From assembly GCF_000719865.1 (NCBI RefSeq), contig NZ_JOID01000003.1:62001-126000 (forward strand): a stretch of DNA of 64,000 bases, given 5' to 3'. Shown here one piece after another: positions 37,107-46,340 of this stretch. This DNA is from Streptomyces albus subsp. albus (GTDB lineage Bacteria > Actinomycetota > Actinomycetes > Streptomycetales > Streptomycetaceae). A program made the translations under genes and the position numbers. The notes below the pieces were generated by a model that saw only the letters and a list, made by a program, of their open reading frames with translations, was not told the origin of the DNA and searched no databases. The first letter of the stretch is position 1; each line of letters opens with the position of its first letter.

Positions 37107-37793
37107 GTGCTGCTGCTCGCTCTTGACACCGCGACCCCCGCCGTCACCGTCGCCCTGCACGACGGTGAGCGCGTCCTCGCCGAGGCGTCCCGCGTGGACG
37201 CCCGGCGCCACGGGGAGCTGCTGATCCCCGCCGTGGACCGCGTGCTCGCCGAGGCCGGGGTGAAGCTGCCCTCGGTGACCGGCATCGTCGTCGGGGCCGG
37301 CCCGGGCCCGTACACCGGGCTGCGCGTCGGCCTGGTCACGGCCGCCGCCTTCGGCGCCGCGACCGGCGCCCCGGTGTACGGACTGTGCACCCTTGACGGC
37401 ATCGCGTACGCCGCCGGGGCGGCAGGGCTGGAGGGGCCGTTCACCGTGGCCACCGACGCCCGCCGCAAAGAGGTCTACTGGGCCCGCTACGCCGACCCCC
37501 GCACCCGCCTCACCGCACCCGCCGTGGACCGCCCCGCCGAGATCGCGGAGCAGGTCGCGGACGGGCCGGCGGTCGGCGCGGGCGCGCTGCTCTACCCGGA
37601 CGTCTTCCGCGACGTGCCGGAGGGCATGCCCGAGCACCAGTCGGCGGCCGCGCTGGCCGCTCTCGCCGCCGAGCGGCTGGCGGCCGGGGACGCGGAGTTC
37701 CTGGCGAGCGCCGAGGAGCCGGTCCGGCCGCTCTATCTGCGCCGCCCGGACGCGCAGGTGCCGGCCCACTACAAGGTGGTCACACCACGGTGA
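37107..37793 (+). CDS. tsaB: tRNA threonylcarbamoyladenosine synthesis protein TsaB
   Basis: Partner of TsaD in t6A formation. The 228-aa protein has the ASKHA-type start MLLLALDTATPAVTVAL, then RRHGELLIPAVDRVL and the characteristic GIVVGAGPGPYTGLRVGL. GTG start, apparently leaderless (-10 TAGGCT at 37095-37100). The stop overlaps the GTG of the next gene. The operon tsaB-rimI-tsaD continues with overlaps at each junction. Confidence 0.95.
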   Translation: MLLLALDTATPAVTVALHDGERVLAEASRVDARRHGELLIPAVDRVLAEAGVKLPSVTGIVVGAGPGPYTGLRVGLVTAAAFGAATGAPVYGLCTLDGIAYAAGAAGLEGPFTVATDARRKEVYWARYADPRTRLTAPAVDRPAEIAEQVADGPAVGAGALLYPDVFRDVPEGMPEHQSAAALAALAAERLAAGDAEFLASAEEPVRPLYLRRPDAQVPAHYKVVTPR

Positions 37794-38563
37794 CCGACGC
37801 GGCGACCACCGGAGCCACCGGCGGAACGGCGGCCGAGCCCGCGCCGCCCGCCGTCGTCCTGCGCGAGATGCGCTGGTGGGACATCCCCGCCGTGCTCGCC
37901 CTGGAGCGCGAGATGTTCCCGGAGGACGCCTGGACGGAGGGCATGTTCTGGTCGGAGCTCGCGCATGCCCGCGGCCGGGCGTCCTCCCGCCACTACGCCG
38001 TCGCCGAGGAGACCGGCCGGAACGGGCGGAACGGCGAGAACGGGCGGAACGGCGAGCCCGGTACGGCCGTCGGCCGGATCGTCGGCTACGGCGGCCTCGC
38101 GGCCTCCGGCGGCACCGGCGACGTGCAGACCATCGCCGTCACCCGCACCCACTGGGGTACCGGTCTCGGCGCCCGCCTGCTGTCGGAACTGCTCGCCGCC
38201 GCCTCGGCGTTCGAATGCGACGAGGTGCTCCTGGAAGTCCGCGTCGACAACACCCGCGCGCAGCGTCTCTACGAACGCTTCGGTTTCCAGCCCATCGGCA
38301 TCCGCCGCGGCTACTACCAGCCGGGAAACGTGGACGCCCTGGTGATGCGCCGCACGGCACCGGGCCCCGCCGCCGATGCCGCCCACGACCTGCCGCTCAC
38401 GGAGGCCGGGGACCCCGCCGCGGCCCACACCCCCGCCGCGGCCCACACCCCCGAGCCCGACGCCGTGCCCACCGCCGGCCACGCCACCACCGAAGACACC
38501 ACCGAACCCCCAGCCGCCCCGGCAGCGGACCCAGACGAACAGGGAACGACCATCCATGGCTGA
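37790..38563 (+). CDS. rimI: RimI-like ribosomal S18 N-acetyltransferase
   Basis: GNAT acetyltransferase, predicted to acetylate the N-terminal alanine of S18 and possibly other proteins. At 257 aa it is far longer than the usual 150-170. A core with [44 protein letters not shown] (acetyl-CoA site) and [23 protein letters not shown] is interrupted by an Asn/Gly/Arg insert ([16 protein letters not shown]). It ends in a disordered tail of about 70 residues rich in Ala, Thr and Pro. It overlaps tsaD by 8 bp. Confidence 0.92.
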   Translation: MTDAATTGATGGTAAEPAPPAVVLREMRWWDIPAVLALEREMFPEDAWTEGMFWSELAHARGRASSRHYAVAEETGRNGRNGENGRNGEPGTAVGRIVGYGGLAASGGTGDVQTIAVTRTHWGTGLGARLLSELLAAASAFECDEVLLEVRVDNTRAQRLYERFGFQPIGIRRGYYQPGNVDALVMRRTAPGPAADAAHDLPLTEAGDPAAAHTPAAAHTPEPDAVPTAGHATTEDTTEPPAAPAADPDEQGTTIHG

Positions 38564-39686
38564 CGAGCCCCTTGTCCTCGGCATCGAGACCTCCTGCGAC
38601 GAGACCGGCGTCGGCATCGTCCGCGGCCACACCCTCCTCGCCGACGCCGTCGCCTCCAGCGTCGACGAGCACGCCCGCTTCGGCGGGGTCGTGCCGGAGG
38701 TCGCCAGCCGCGCCCATCTGGAGGCGATGGTTCCGACGATCGAGCGCGCGCTGAAGGAGGCCGGGGTCGCGCCCGGCGACCTCGACGGGATCGCCGTCAC
38801 GGCCGGCCCCGGTCTGGCGGGTGCCCTGCTGGTCGGCGTCTCGGCTGCCAAGGCGTACGCGTACGCCCTCGGCAAGCCGCTGTACGGGGTCAACCACCTC
38901 GCCTCGCACATCGCCGTGGACCAGCTGGAGCACGGCGCGCTGCCCGAGCCGACGATGGCCCTGCTCGTCTCCGGCGGCCATTCCTCCCTGCTGCTCGCCC
39001 CGGACATCACCAGCGACGTCCGGCCGCTCGGCTCGACCATCGACGACGCGGCGGGCGAGGCGTTCGACAAGGTCGCCCGGGTGCTGAACCTCGGCTTCCC
39101 CGGCGGCCCCGTCATCGACCGCGTGGCGCGCGACGGCGACCCGGACGCCATCGCCTTCCCGCGCGGCCTGACCGGCCCCCGTGACGCCGCCTACGACTTC
39201 TCCTTCTCCGGGCTCAAGACGGCCGTCGCCCGCTGGATCGAGGCCAAGCGGAACGCGGGCGAGGAGGTGCCGGTGGCGGATGTGTCGGCGTCCTTCCAGG
39301 AGGCGGTCGCCGACGTCCTCACCCGCAAGGCCGTCCGGGCCTGCCGGGACAACGGCGTCGACCACCTCATGATCGGCGGCGGTGTCGCGGCCAACTCCCG
39401 GCTGCGCGCCCTGGCCGCGCGCCGCTGCGAGGACGCGGGCATCACGCTGCGTGTGCCGCGGCCGAAGCTCTGCACCGACAACGGGGCGATGGTCGCCGCG
39501 CTGGGGGCCGAGATGGTCGCCCGGGGCCGGGCGGCCTCGGCCTGGGACCTCTCCGCGGACTCCTCGCTCCCGGTCACGGAACCGCACGTGCCGGGCGAGG
39601 CGCCCGCGGAAGCGGAGCACGGCCACAGCCACAGCCACAGCCACGATCACGTCCACGAGCTGAGCAAGGGGAATCTGTACTCATGA
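38556..39686 (+). CDS. tsaD: tRNA N6-adenosine threonylcarbamoyltransferase TsaD
   Basis: Catalytic subunit of t6A synthesis at A37. The 376-aa protein has [17 protein letters not shown], the metal-ligand histidines in [14 protein letters not shown], and ATP-binding [11 protein letters not shown] and [12 protein letters not shown]. The C-terminus carries an extra His-rich tail ([15 protein letters not shown]) before NLYS, able to bind metal ions. ATG at 38556 lies inside the end of rimI. The stop overlaps the next ATG (ATGA). Confidence 0.96.
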   Translation: MADEPLVLGIETSCDETGVGIVRGHTLLADAVASSVDEHARFGGVVPEVASRAHLEAMVPTIERALKEAGVAPGDLDGIAVTAGPGLAGALLVGVSAAKAYAYALGKPLYGVNHLASHIAVDQLEHGALPEPTMALLVSGGHSSLLLAPDITSDVRPLGSTIDDAAGEAFDKVARVLNLGFPGGPVIDRVARDGDPDAIAFPRGLTGPRDAAYDFSFSGLKTAVARWIEAKRNAGEEVPVADVSASFQEAVADVLTRKAVRACRDNGVDHLMIGGGVAANSRLRALAARRCEDAGITLRVPRPKLCTDNGAMVAALGAEMVARGRAASAWDLSADSSLPVTEPHVPGEAPAEAEHGHSHSHSHDHVHELSKGNLYS

Positions 39687-39946
39687 CCGTGGCCCTGATG
39701 TGGGAGGCCCGCGCCGCCGAGGGCCGCGCCGCGGAGCTGCTGGCCTGGGTGCGGGAGCAGCGGCTCGACGGCGAGCGGGCGCCGCTGCGCCGCGAGACCT
39801 TCGCGGCGTCCGGCGAGCGGGTGCTGGTGATCACTTGGTGGGACGCCCCGCTGGACGCCGCTGTTCCCGAACTCCCCGACCCCAGACCGGAGTTGGCCGC
39901 CCGTCCGGTACACCGCTGGCGCTTCGAGTCCCTCGGCGTCAGCTGA
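39683..39946 (+). CDS. Small conserved-looking protein coupled to tsaD
   Basis: An 87-aa protein with an alternating beta-alpha pattern ([42 protein letters not shown]) resembling a small ferredoxin-like or monooxygenase fold. No specific family was recognised. Its ATG overlaps the tsaD stop, so it is probably translated with tsaD. Last gene of the operon. Confidence 0.7.
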   Translation: MTVALMWEARAAEGRAAELLAWVREQRLDGERAPLRRETFAASGERVLVITWWDAPLDAAVPELPDPRPELAARPVHRWRFESLGVS

Positions 39947-40136
39947 GTCGGCCCGCGCGCCCCGGCGCGAGAAGGGGCGGGCGTCCGGCGCCGTGGGCCT
40001 GGCGGTCCGCGCCGTACCGCCCCGCGCCCCGGTCTCGTCCGGCTGCGGTGCCGGGCCGCCGTACCAACCCGGCCCGGCGCGGTACGCAGCGCCTCGCCCC
40101 GGCGCGTGGAGCGCCGCGGCGCCCCGGCCGCGCGCC

Positions 40137-40973
40137 TCAGCGCCGTCCGGTCCCGGTCCCGCTCGGCACGCCGCCGGTCCCGCTCCCGTTACCGCCGCTG
40201 TCGCTGTCGCTGTCGCTGTCGCCGCCGCTCAGGTCGGAGTCGTCCAGCTTCCCCCGCATGACGTCACCGTGGAAGCCGCGGATATGGGCCTCCACGAGAT
40301 CACCGGCGCGCTCCGGATCCCCGGCGGCGATCGCGTCGTAGATGGCCCGGTGCTCGCCGCGCAGCCGCCGCGCCACCGCGTCCCAGTCCTCGAGCTTGTT
40401 GAACGCCTTGAGCAGGACGTGCCGGAAGGCGTTGCGCACGGCGACGGTCATGTCCGTCATCAGCCGGTTGCCGCCGGCCTCGGCGATGGCGACGTGGAAG
40501 GCGGTGTCGTGGTCGTTGAAGCGCTCCCGGGGCAGCCCGGGCTGGTCCATCGCGTCCAGCTCGGCCCGCATCCGCGTGAGGTGCTCGACGGTGGCGCGCC
40601 GGGCGGCGAGGCGGGCGCTGGCGCGTTCGAGCGTGGCGCGTGATTCGACGACGTCGTCGAGCGGGAAGTTCGCCAGGGCCATGTGCAGCCGGAGGAGCTG
40701 GGTGAGCCCTTCGCTGGGCATGGCCGCGATCACGCTGCCGGAGGACGGCCCCGTGCCGACCCGGGCGCGCAGCACGCCGTGGGCCTCCAGGACGCGCAGC
40801 GCCTCGCGGACGGCCGCGCGGCTGACGCCCAGCAGGTCGACGAGCTCCCGCTCCGGGGGCAGCCGGTCCCCGACCCGCAGATTGCCCGCGAGGATCTGCT
40901 CCTCGATGCGGGCCAGCACGAGCTCGAAGGTGCGGGAACGCGGCACCGGCTCCCAGGCCGCGGCGTCAGGCAT
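40137..40973 (-). CDS. FadR-subfamily GntR regulator, probably lactate-responsive
   Basis: A 278-aa regulator. The N-terminal winged helix (about 15-80) has GDRLPPERELVDLLGVSRAAVREALRVLEAHG. The FCD effector domain (about 95-240) carries the metal-binding His and Asp residues around FNDHDTAFHVAIAEAGGNRL and EHRAIYDAIAAGD. It ends in a Ser/Asp/Gly repeat tail. It diverges from the lactate permease gene, and the spacer has FadR-type operators, so it is a probable LldR-like repressor of that operon and of itself. Confidence 0.9.
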   Translation of the reverse strand: MPDAAAWEPVPRSRTFELVLARIEEQILAGNLRVGDRLPPERELVDLLGVSRAAVREALRVLEAHGVLRARVGTGPSSGSVIAAMPSEGLTQLLRLHMALANFPLDDVVESRATLERASARLAARRATVEHLTRMRAELDAMDQPGLPRERFNDHDTAFHVAIAEAGGNRLMTDMTVAVRNAFRHVLLKAFNKLEDWDAVARRLRGEHRAIYDAIAAGDPERAGDLVEAHIRGFHGDVMRGKLDDSDLSGGDSDSDSDSGGNGSGTGGVPSGTGTGRR

Positions 40974-41075
40974 AGAACGCTTCTTCCCTTTCGGAGGGCC
41001 GTCGTTGGCTGTCGTGGGACGGGGCGGATCCCGTCGCCCCCACCGGCGAGCATACGTGAGGTCAAGGAGGTGAAA

Positions 41076-41107
41076 GGTCTGACCATAAAAATTGTGATGG
41101 TCGAACC
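41076..41107 (+). promoter_or_regulatory. Two FadR-type half/near-palindromic operators
   Basis: GGTCTGACC (41076-41084) is a perfect palindrome, and GGTCGAACC (41099-41107) is an imperfect one, with centres 23 bp apart. Both match the TGGTC-N-GACCA operator class of FadR/LldR/PdhR regulators. They lie just upstream of the predicted permease promoter and could also cover the regulator's own promoter. Confidence 0.6.
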
Positions 41108-41109
41108 TA

Positions 41110-41138
41110 TGGACACCTCGCGATCGGCTGCATAGCGT
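41110..41138 (+). promoter_or_regulatory. Predicted promoter of the lactate operon
   Basis: -35 TGGACA (41110-41115) and -10 TAGCGT (41133-41138) are 17 bp apart, predicting a start near 41145. It sits between operator pairs. Confidence 0.5.
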
Positions 41139-41156
41139 GTGCGCGCCCCATCCGTA

Positions 41157-41167
41157 TGGTCTGACCA
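41157..41167 (+). promoter_or_regulatory. Perfect FadR-type operator TGGTCTGACCA
   Basis: An 11-bp perfect palindrome located after the predicted transcription start and 17 bp before the permease ATG. Binding there would block elongation or initiation. Confidence 0.7.
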
Positions 41168-41184
41168 AACCCTCAGAGGACCGT

Positions 41185-42846
41185 ATGTACCAGCCTGACC
41201 TCTCTCCCATCGCGGACAGCCTCGGCCTGTCCGCCCTCGTGGCGGCCCTTCCCCTGCTCACTCTCTTCGTCCTGCTCGGCGGCCTGAAGATGAAGGCGCA
41301 CTGGGCGGGCCTGGCCTCGCTCGGCGTGGCCCTCCTCGTAGCCGTCGCGGGCTACGGCATGGCCCCCGGCCTCGCCTTCCTCTCGGCGACCCAGGGCGCT
41401 GCCTTCGGCCTCTTCCCCATCATGTGGATCGTGCTGACCGCGATCTGGGTCTACCAGCTCACCGTGGTCAGCGGCCGGTTCGAGGATCTCCGCCGGGCCT
41501 TCGGCCTGATCAGCGACGACCCCCGGATACAGGCGATCATCATCGCCTTCTGCTTCGGCGGTCTGCTGGAGGCCCTCGCCGGCTTCGGCGCGCCCGTCGC
41601 GATCACCGGTGTGATGCTGATGGCCCTGGGCTTCTCCCCGGTCCGCGCGGCGATCACCGTGCTGGTGGCCAACACCGCGCCGGTCGCCTTCGGCGCGATC
41701 GCCATCCCGATCATCACCGCCGGTGAACTCACCAAGATCCCCTACACCGAGATCGGCGCCTACGTGGGCCGGCAGACCCCGCTGCTCGCCCTCTTCGTGC
41801 CGCTGCTGCTGGTGGCGCTCGTCGACGGCAAGCGCGGTATGCGGCAGACCTGGCCCGCGGCCCTCGTCTCCGGTGCCGCCTTCGGCCTCGCCCAGTTCGT
41901 CAGCGCCAACTACATCTCCGTCGAGCTCACCGACATCGTCGCCTCGCTCGTCGGCCTCGCCGCGCTGGTCGTCTTCCTCCGCGTCTGGAAGCCGCAGGGC
42001 GGCCAGGACGCCAAGGCGGCGCTGAAGCTCGCCACCGAGAAGGAGCTCGGCAAGGAGGCCGCCGCGGCGCAGGAGACCGCGAACGCCACCACGGACCGCC
42101 GCGAGGGCTCCATCCTCATGGCCTTCGTGCCCTACCTGATCATCATCGCGATCTTCTCGATGGCCAAGCTGTGGACGCCGTTCAAGGAGTTCCTGGCCTC
42201 GACGGACGTGAAGATCCCCTGGCCCGGCCTGGACGGCAACATCCTCAACGCCGCGGGCGACGTGGTCGGCAGCACCGTCTACACCCTGCCCTGGCTGTCC
42301 TCCCCGGGCACCCTGCTGCTGATCTCCGGTGTGCTGGTCGCGCTCGTCTACAAGGTCAACCCGGTCATCTCCGCGCGGGAGTTCGGCTCCACCGTCTTCA
42401 ATCTGCGCTGGGCCCTGCTCACCGTCGCCTCGGTGCTCGCCCTCGCCTACGTCCTCAACATGTCCGGGCAGACCATCACCATGGGCACCTGGATCGCCGG
42501 AACCGGCGCGGCCTTCGCCTTCCTGTCCCCGATCCTGGGCTGGCTCGGCGTGGCGGTCACCGGCTCCGACACCTCGGCCAACGCCCTGTTCGCCACCCTC
42601 CAGCAGGCGGCCGCCGCCAAGGCGGGCATCGACCCGACCCTGCTCGTCGCCGCCAACACCTCCGGCGGCGTGGTCGGCAAGATGATCAGCCCGCAGAACC
42701 TCACCATCGCCGCCACGGCGGTCGGCCTGGTCGGCAAGGAGTCCCAGCTCTTCCGCGGCGCCATCAAGTGGAGCCTCGGACTGCTGCTGGCCATGTGCGT
42801 CCTGGTCTACCTCCAGTCCAACGTGCTGGCCTGGATGCTGCCGTAA
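41185..42846 (+). CDS. lldP: L-lactate permease
   Basis: A 553-aa secondary transporter of the LctP family that imports lactate (and glycolate). It has about 13 transmembrane helices. Typical segments are LGGLKMKAHWAGLASLGVALL, FGGLLEALAGFGAPVAITGVMLMALGF, a charged cytoplasmic loop (about residues 290-320), VTGSDTSANALFATLQQAAA and SGGVVGKMISPQNLTIA. ATG after AGAGGA. First gene of the lldP-lutABC operon. Confidence 0.96.
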   Translation: MYQPDLSPIADSLGLSALVAALPLLTLFVLLGGLKMKAHWAGLASLGVALLVAVAGYGMAPGLAFLSATQGAAFGLFPIMWIVLTAIWVYQLTVVSGRFEDLRRAFGLISDDPRIQAIIIAFCFGGLLEALAGFGAPVAITGVMLMALGFSPVRAAITVLVANTAPVAFGAIAIPIITAGELTKIPYTEIGAYVGRQTPLLALFVPLLLVALVDGKRGMRQTWPAALVSGAAFGLAQFVSANYISVELTDIVASLVGLAALVVFLRVWKPQGGQDAKAALKLATEKELGKEAAAAQETANATTDRREGSILMAFVPYLIIIAIFSMAKLWTPFKEFLASTDVKIPWPGLDGNILNAAGDVVGSTVYTLPWLSSPGTLLLISGVLVALVYKVNPVISAREFGSTVFNLRWALLTVASVLALAYVLNMSGQTITMGTWIAGTGAAFAFLSPILGWLGVAVTGSDTSANALFATLQQAAAAKAGIDPTLLVAANTSGGVVGKMISPQNLTIAATAVGLVGKESQLFRGAIKWSLGLLLAMCVLVYLQSNVLAWMLP

Positions 42847-42867
42847 CGGCGGACGGAGAATCCCCTC

Positions 42868-43677
42868 ATGCGCATCGCCCTGTTCATCACCTGCTTCAAC
42901 GACACCCTCTTCCCGGCCACCGGCCGGGCGATGGTGACGTTGCTGGAGCGGCTCGGCTGCACGGTGGAGTTCCCACCGGAGCAGACCTGCTGCGGCCAGA
43001 TGCACTTCAACACCGGCTACCAGCGGGACTGTATTCCGCTCGTCCGCTCCTTCGGCGAGGTCTTCGCCGGCTACGACGCCGTCGTGACCCCGTCCGGCTC
43101 CTGCGCCGGCATGGTGCGCGAGAACCACGGCCGGGTCGCCGAGATCTCCGGCGACCCGGGGCTGGCCGCCTCCGTGGCGGCCGCGCCGAAGGTGTACGAG
43201 CTGTCCGAGTTCCTGGTGGACGTACTGAAGGTCACCGATGTCGGGGCGTACTTTCCCCACCGGGTCACCTACCACCCCACCTGCCACTCCCTGCGCATGC
43301 TCCGGGTCGGCGACAAGCCGCTCCGACTGCTGCGCGCGGTCCGCGGGATCGACCTGGTGGAACTGCCCGAGGCCGATCAGTGCTGCGGCTTCGGCGGAAC
43401 GTTCGCGCTGAAGAACGCGGACACCTCGGTCGCCATGTGCTCCGACAAGGTCCGCCATGTGCGGAGCACGGGCGCCGAGGTCCTCTGCGCGGGGGACAAC
43501 TCCTGCCTCATGCACATCGCCGGTGCGCTGTCCCGGCAGCGCACCGGCGTGCGCACCCTGCACCTGGCGGAGATCCTGGCCAGTACGGAGGCGGACCCGG
43601 CACCCGGGAAGCCGGCCGCCGCCGGCCCGGCACACCGCGGAACGGCGTCCGGTACGGCGAAGGGGGCGAAGCGATGA
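42868..43677 (+). CDS. lutA: Lactate utilization protein A (CCG-domain iron-sulfur protein)
   Basis: Subunit of the LutABC L-lactate oxidation complex. The 269-aa protein has two cysteine-rich CCG domains, with TCCGQMHFNTGYQ in the first and QCCGFGGTFALKN in the second. A Pro/Ala-rich tail is present. The stop overlaps the ATG of lutB (ATGA). 21 bp separate it from lldP. Confidence 0.95.
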   Translation: MRIALFITCFNDTLFPATGRAMVTLLERLGCTVEFPPEQTCCGQMHFNTGYQRDCIPLVRSFGEVFAGYDAVVTPSGSCAGMVRENHGRVAEISGDPGLAASVAAAPKVYELSEFLVDVLKVTDVGAYFPHRVTYHPTCHSLRMLRVGDKPLRLLRAVRGIDLVELPEADQCCGFGGTFALKNADTSVAMCSDKVRHVRSTGAEVLCAGDNSCLMHIAGALSRQRTGVRTLHLAEILASTEADPAPGKPAAAGPAHRGTASGTAKGAKR

Positions 43678-45236
43678 GCGGCGGAACCTTCGTCGGCATG
43701 CCGGCCTTCCCCGAGGGGGCCGCGACCGCACTCGGCGACACCCAGCTGCGCCGCAATCTCGCGCACGCCACCGGCACCATCCGGGACAAGCGGGCGGCGG
43801 TCGTCGGCGAACTCGGCGACTGGGAGGAGCTGCGCGAGGCCGGCCGCGCCGTCAAGGAGCACACGCTGCGCCATCTCGACCGCTATCTCCTCCAGTTGGA
43901 GGAGAAGGTCACCGCGGCCGGCGGCGTGGTGCACTGGGCCCGGGACGGCGACGAGGCCAACCGCATCGTCACCGAACTGGTCCGGGCCACCGGCGAGACC
44001 GAGGTCGTCAAGGTCAAGTCGATGGTCACCCAGGAGATCGGGCTCAACGAGGCCCTGGCCGAGGCCGGGATCGCCGCGTACGAGACGGACCTCGCCGAGC
44101 TGATCGTCCAGCTCGGCGACGACCTCCCCTCGCACATCCTCGTCCCGGCCATCCACCGCAACCGCTCGGAGATCCGCGAGACCTTCCTCCGCTCCATGGG
44201 CGACTACGGCACCCCGGCCCCGGACGGCCTCACCGACGAGCCCCGCGATCTGGCGGGCGCCGCCCGCCGCCATCTGCGGGAGAAGTTCCTCCGGGCCAAG
44301 GTCGGCATCTCCGGCGCCAACTTCCTCGTCGCCGAGACCGGCACCGCCGTGGTCGTCGAGTCCGAGGGCAACGGGCGGATGTGCCTCACCCTCCCCGAGA
44401 CCCTGATCTCCGTCGTCGGCATCGAGAAGCTGGTGCCGACCTGGCAGGACCTGGAGGTCTTCTTCCAGCTCCTGCCCCGCTCCTCCACCGGGGAGCGGAT
44501 GAACCCCTACACCTCCACCTGGACCGGCACCGCCGACGGCGACGGTCCGAGCACCTTCCACCTGGTGCTCCTCGACGGCGGGCGCACCGACGTCCTCACC
44601 GACGAGATCGGCCGCCAGGCCCTCAACTGCATCCGCTGCTCGGCCTGTCTGAACGTCTGCCCGGTCTACGAGCGGGTCGGCGGCCACGCCTACGGCTCGG
44701 TCTACCCGGGCCCGATCGGCGCGATCCTCGGCCCGCAGCTCCGCGGCATCCAGTCGGACGTGGACAAGTCCCTGCCCTACGCCTCCACGCTCTGCGGTGC
44801 CTGCTATGACGTCTGCCCGGTGAAGATCAACATCCCGGAGGTGCTGGTCCATCTGCGGGCCAGGGTCGCCGACGGGCCACCGGGCGGCGACGCGCCCCGC
44901 CGGGCCGCCGGGAGCGGCGGCGGCCCGGCCGGGGACGCGGACGGCGAGCGGGGTGCGAGCGGGGGCGGTAAGGGAGACACAGGCGGCCGGCGCGGCGCGT
45001 TCTCCGAACGCATGGCGATGAAGGCCGCCCGCTGGGTGCTCTCCGACGCCCGCCGGCTGGCCGCCGCACAGCGGCTCGGCTCCCTCGGCGGACGGCTGCT
45101 CGCCGGACGGGGCCACACGCCCCCGGGGAGGATCGGCCGGCTGCCCGGACCGCTGTCCGCCTGGAGCGACGCCCGCGACACCCCGGCCCCGCCACAGGAA
45201 TCGTTCCGCGCCTGGTGGAAGAGGACCCACGGATGA
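43674..45236 (+). CDS. lutB: Lactate utilization protein B (LUD and 4Fe-4S protein)
   Basis: Iron-sulfur subunit of LutABC. The 520-aa protein has an N-terminal LUD domain (about 70-300), two 4Fe-4S clusters, NCIRCSACLNVCPVYERVGGH and LCGACYDVCPVKI, and a C-terminal region with a Gly-rich linker (DGERGASGGGKGDTGGRRG) before WKRTHG. It overlaps both neighbours by 4 bp. Confidence 0.95.
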   Translation: MSGGTFVGMPAFPEGAATALGDTQLRRNLAHATGTIRDKRAAVVGELGDWEELREAGRAVKEHTLRHLDRYLLQLEEKVTAAGGVVHWARDGDEANRIVTELVRATGETEVVKVKSMVTQEIGLNEALAEAGIAAYETDLAELIVQLGDDLPSHILVPAIHRNRSEIRETFLRSMGDYGTPAPDGLTDEPRDLAGAARRHLREKFLRAKVGISGANFLVAETGTAVVVESEGNGRMCLTLPETLISVVGIEKLVPTWQDLEVFFQLLPRSSTGERMNPYTSTWTGTADGDGPSTFHLVLLDGGRTDVLTDEIGRQALNCIRCSACLNVCPVYERVGGHAYGSVYPGPIGAILGPQLRGIQSDVDKSLPYASTLCGACYDVCPVKINIPEVLVHLRARVADGPPGGDAPRRAAGSGGGPAGDADGERGASGGGKGDTGGRRGAFSERMAMKAARWVLSDARRLAAAQRLGSLGGRLLAGRGHTPPGRIGRLPGPLSAWSDARDTPAPPQESFRAWWKRTHG

Positions 45237-46039
45237 CCACCCCCGACACCCCCGGACCCACCCCCGCACCGGGCTCGCCCGCGCCGGGCTCCGGTGCGCC
45301 GTCCTCCGGCGCACCGGCCTCCCGCCCCCCGGCGGACGGGCGCGACGCCCGCAACGACGAGGCCCGCGCGGCGATCCTGGGCCGCGTCCGCCGCGCGCTG
45401 TCCGACGTACCCGGAGCCTCCGGACCGGGCCCGGTGCCGGCGGCCGTCCCGGTGGAACGCGCTTACTCCCAGGCCGGCCCCGAGGCCCCCGGCTCCCCCG
45501 AGGCGCTGCGGCTCCTCGAAGACCGTCTCGTCGACTACAAGGCGACGGTAAGGACGGTCGCGGACGACGCGGTGGCGGGCGCCATCGCCGAGTCCCTGGC
45601 CGCGCGGGGCGCCGCCCGGGTCGTCCTGCCCGAGGGCTTCCCGGAGCACTGGTACCCGGAGCTGCCCCCCGGCTCGGTCCCGGGCCTCGCGCCCCGTCTG
45701 CTCCCGGACGGCGACCCGCCGCTGACCGTGGCGGAACTCGACGCGGTGGACGGGGTGGTGACCACGGCGGTCACCGCCATCGCCGCCACGGGCACCCTCG
45801 TCCTCGACGGCGGCCCAGGCCAGGGTCGGCGCGCGCTGACCCTGGTGCCGGACCACCACCTGTGCGTGATCCGCGCGGACCAGGTGGTGGCCTCCGTACC
45901 GGAGGGAATGGCGCGGCTCGACCCGGCCCGCCCGCTCACCTTCGTCTCGGGCCCGTCGGCCACCAGCGACATCGAACTCCGGCGCGTCGAGGGCGTCCAC
46001 GGCCCGCGCACCCTGGAGGTCCTGCTGGTGACCGGCTGA
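45233..46039 (+). CDS. lutC: Lactate utilization protein C (LUD domain)
   Basis: Third LutABC subunit. The 268-aa protein has an N-terminal Pro/Ala-rich stretch (about 1-35), then ARNDEARAAILGRVRRALSD, and a LUD domain with VAGAIAESLAARGAARVVLPEG, VDGVVTTAVTAIAATGTLVLDGG and SGPSATSDIELRRVEGVHGPRTLEVLLV. ATG overlaps the lutB stop. A strong terminator follows. Confidence 0.94.
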   Translation: MTTPDTPGPTPAPGSPAPGSGAPSSGAPASRPPADGRDARNDEARAAILGRVRRALSDVPGASGPGPVPAAVPVERAYSQAGPEAPGSPEALRLLEDRLVDYKATVRTVADDAVAGAIAESLAARGAARVVLPEGFPEHWYPELPPGSVPGLAPRLLPDGDPPLTVAELDAVDGVVTTAVTAIAATGTLVLDGGPGQGRRALTLVPDHHLCVIRADQVVASVPEGMARLDPARPLTFVSGPSATSDIELRRVEGVHGPRTLEVLLVTG

Positions 46040-46157
46040 CCGAGTGACCGGCCGAGGGCTGACGGCCCTGGAACCGGCCGCCTCCACGCCTCCTCCCCGA
46101 CCGGGGCAGGGCGTCGGGGACCCCGCGCGCACAGCGTCCCGATACCCGCGCCCACCG

Positions 46158-46205
46158 GGACCGGCCCGACTTCTGCCGCACGGAAGCCGGGCCGGTCCGC
46201 CTTTT
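46158..46205 (+). terminator. Rho-independent terminator of the lactate operon
   Basis: An 11-bp stem (46158-46168 with 46188-46198), extended inward by CTTC/GAAG after one mismatch, is followed by GCCTTTT. It ends the lldP-lutABC transcript. Confidence 0.85.
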
Positions 46206-46218
46206 CCGTTACGGAGAC

Positions 46219-46260
46219 GGGGTGCCCCGCACCCAAGCCGCAACCGGTGCGGGATGCCCC
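46219..46260 (-). terminator. Candidate terminator of the toxin-immunity operon
   Basis: An 8-bp stem CCCGCACC (46226-46233) with GGTGCGGG (46246-46253), plus outer GGGG/CCCC. It lies 80 bp beyond the stop of the last - strand gene. Together with the lut terminator it isolates the two convergent operons. Confidence 0.5.
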
Positions 46261-46340
46261 GGTGTTCGTCCGGCGCGGTGCCGCAGGGCGATCCCCGGGT
46301 GACCGTGTGCGGTGGCCGGCGTGCCGGTCAGGTGTGTCGG

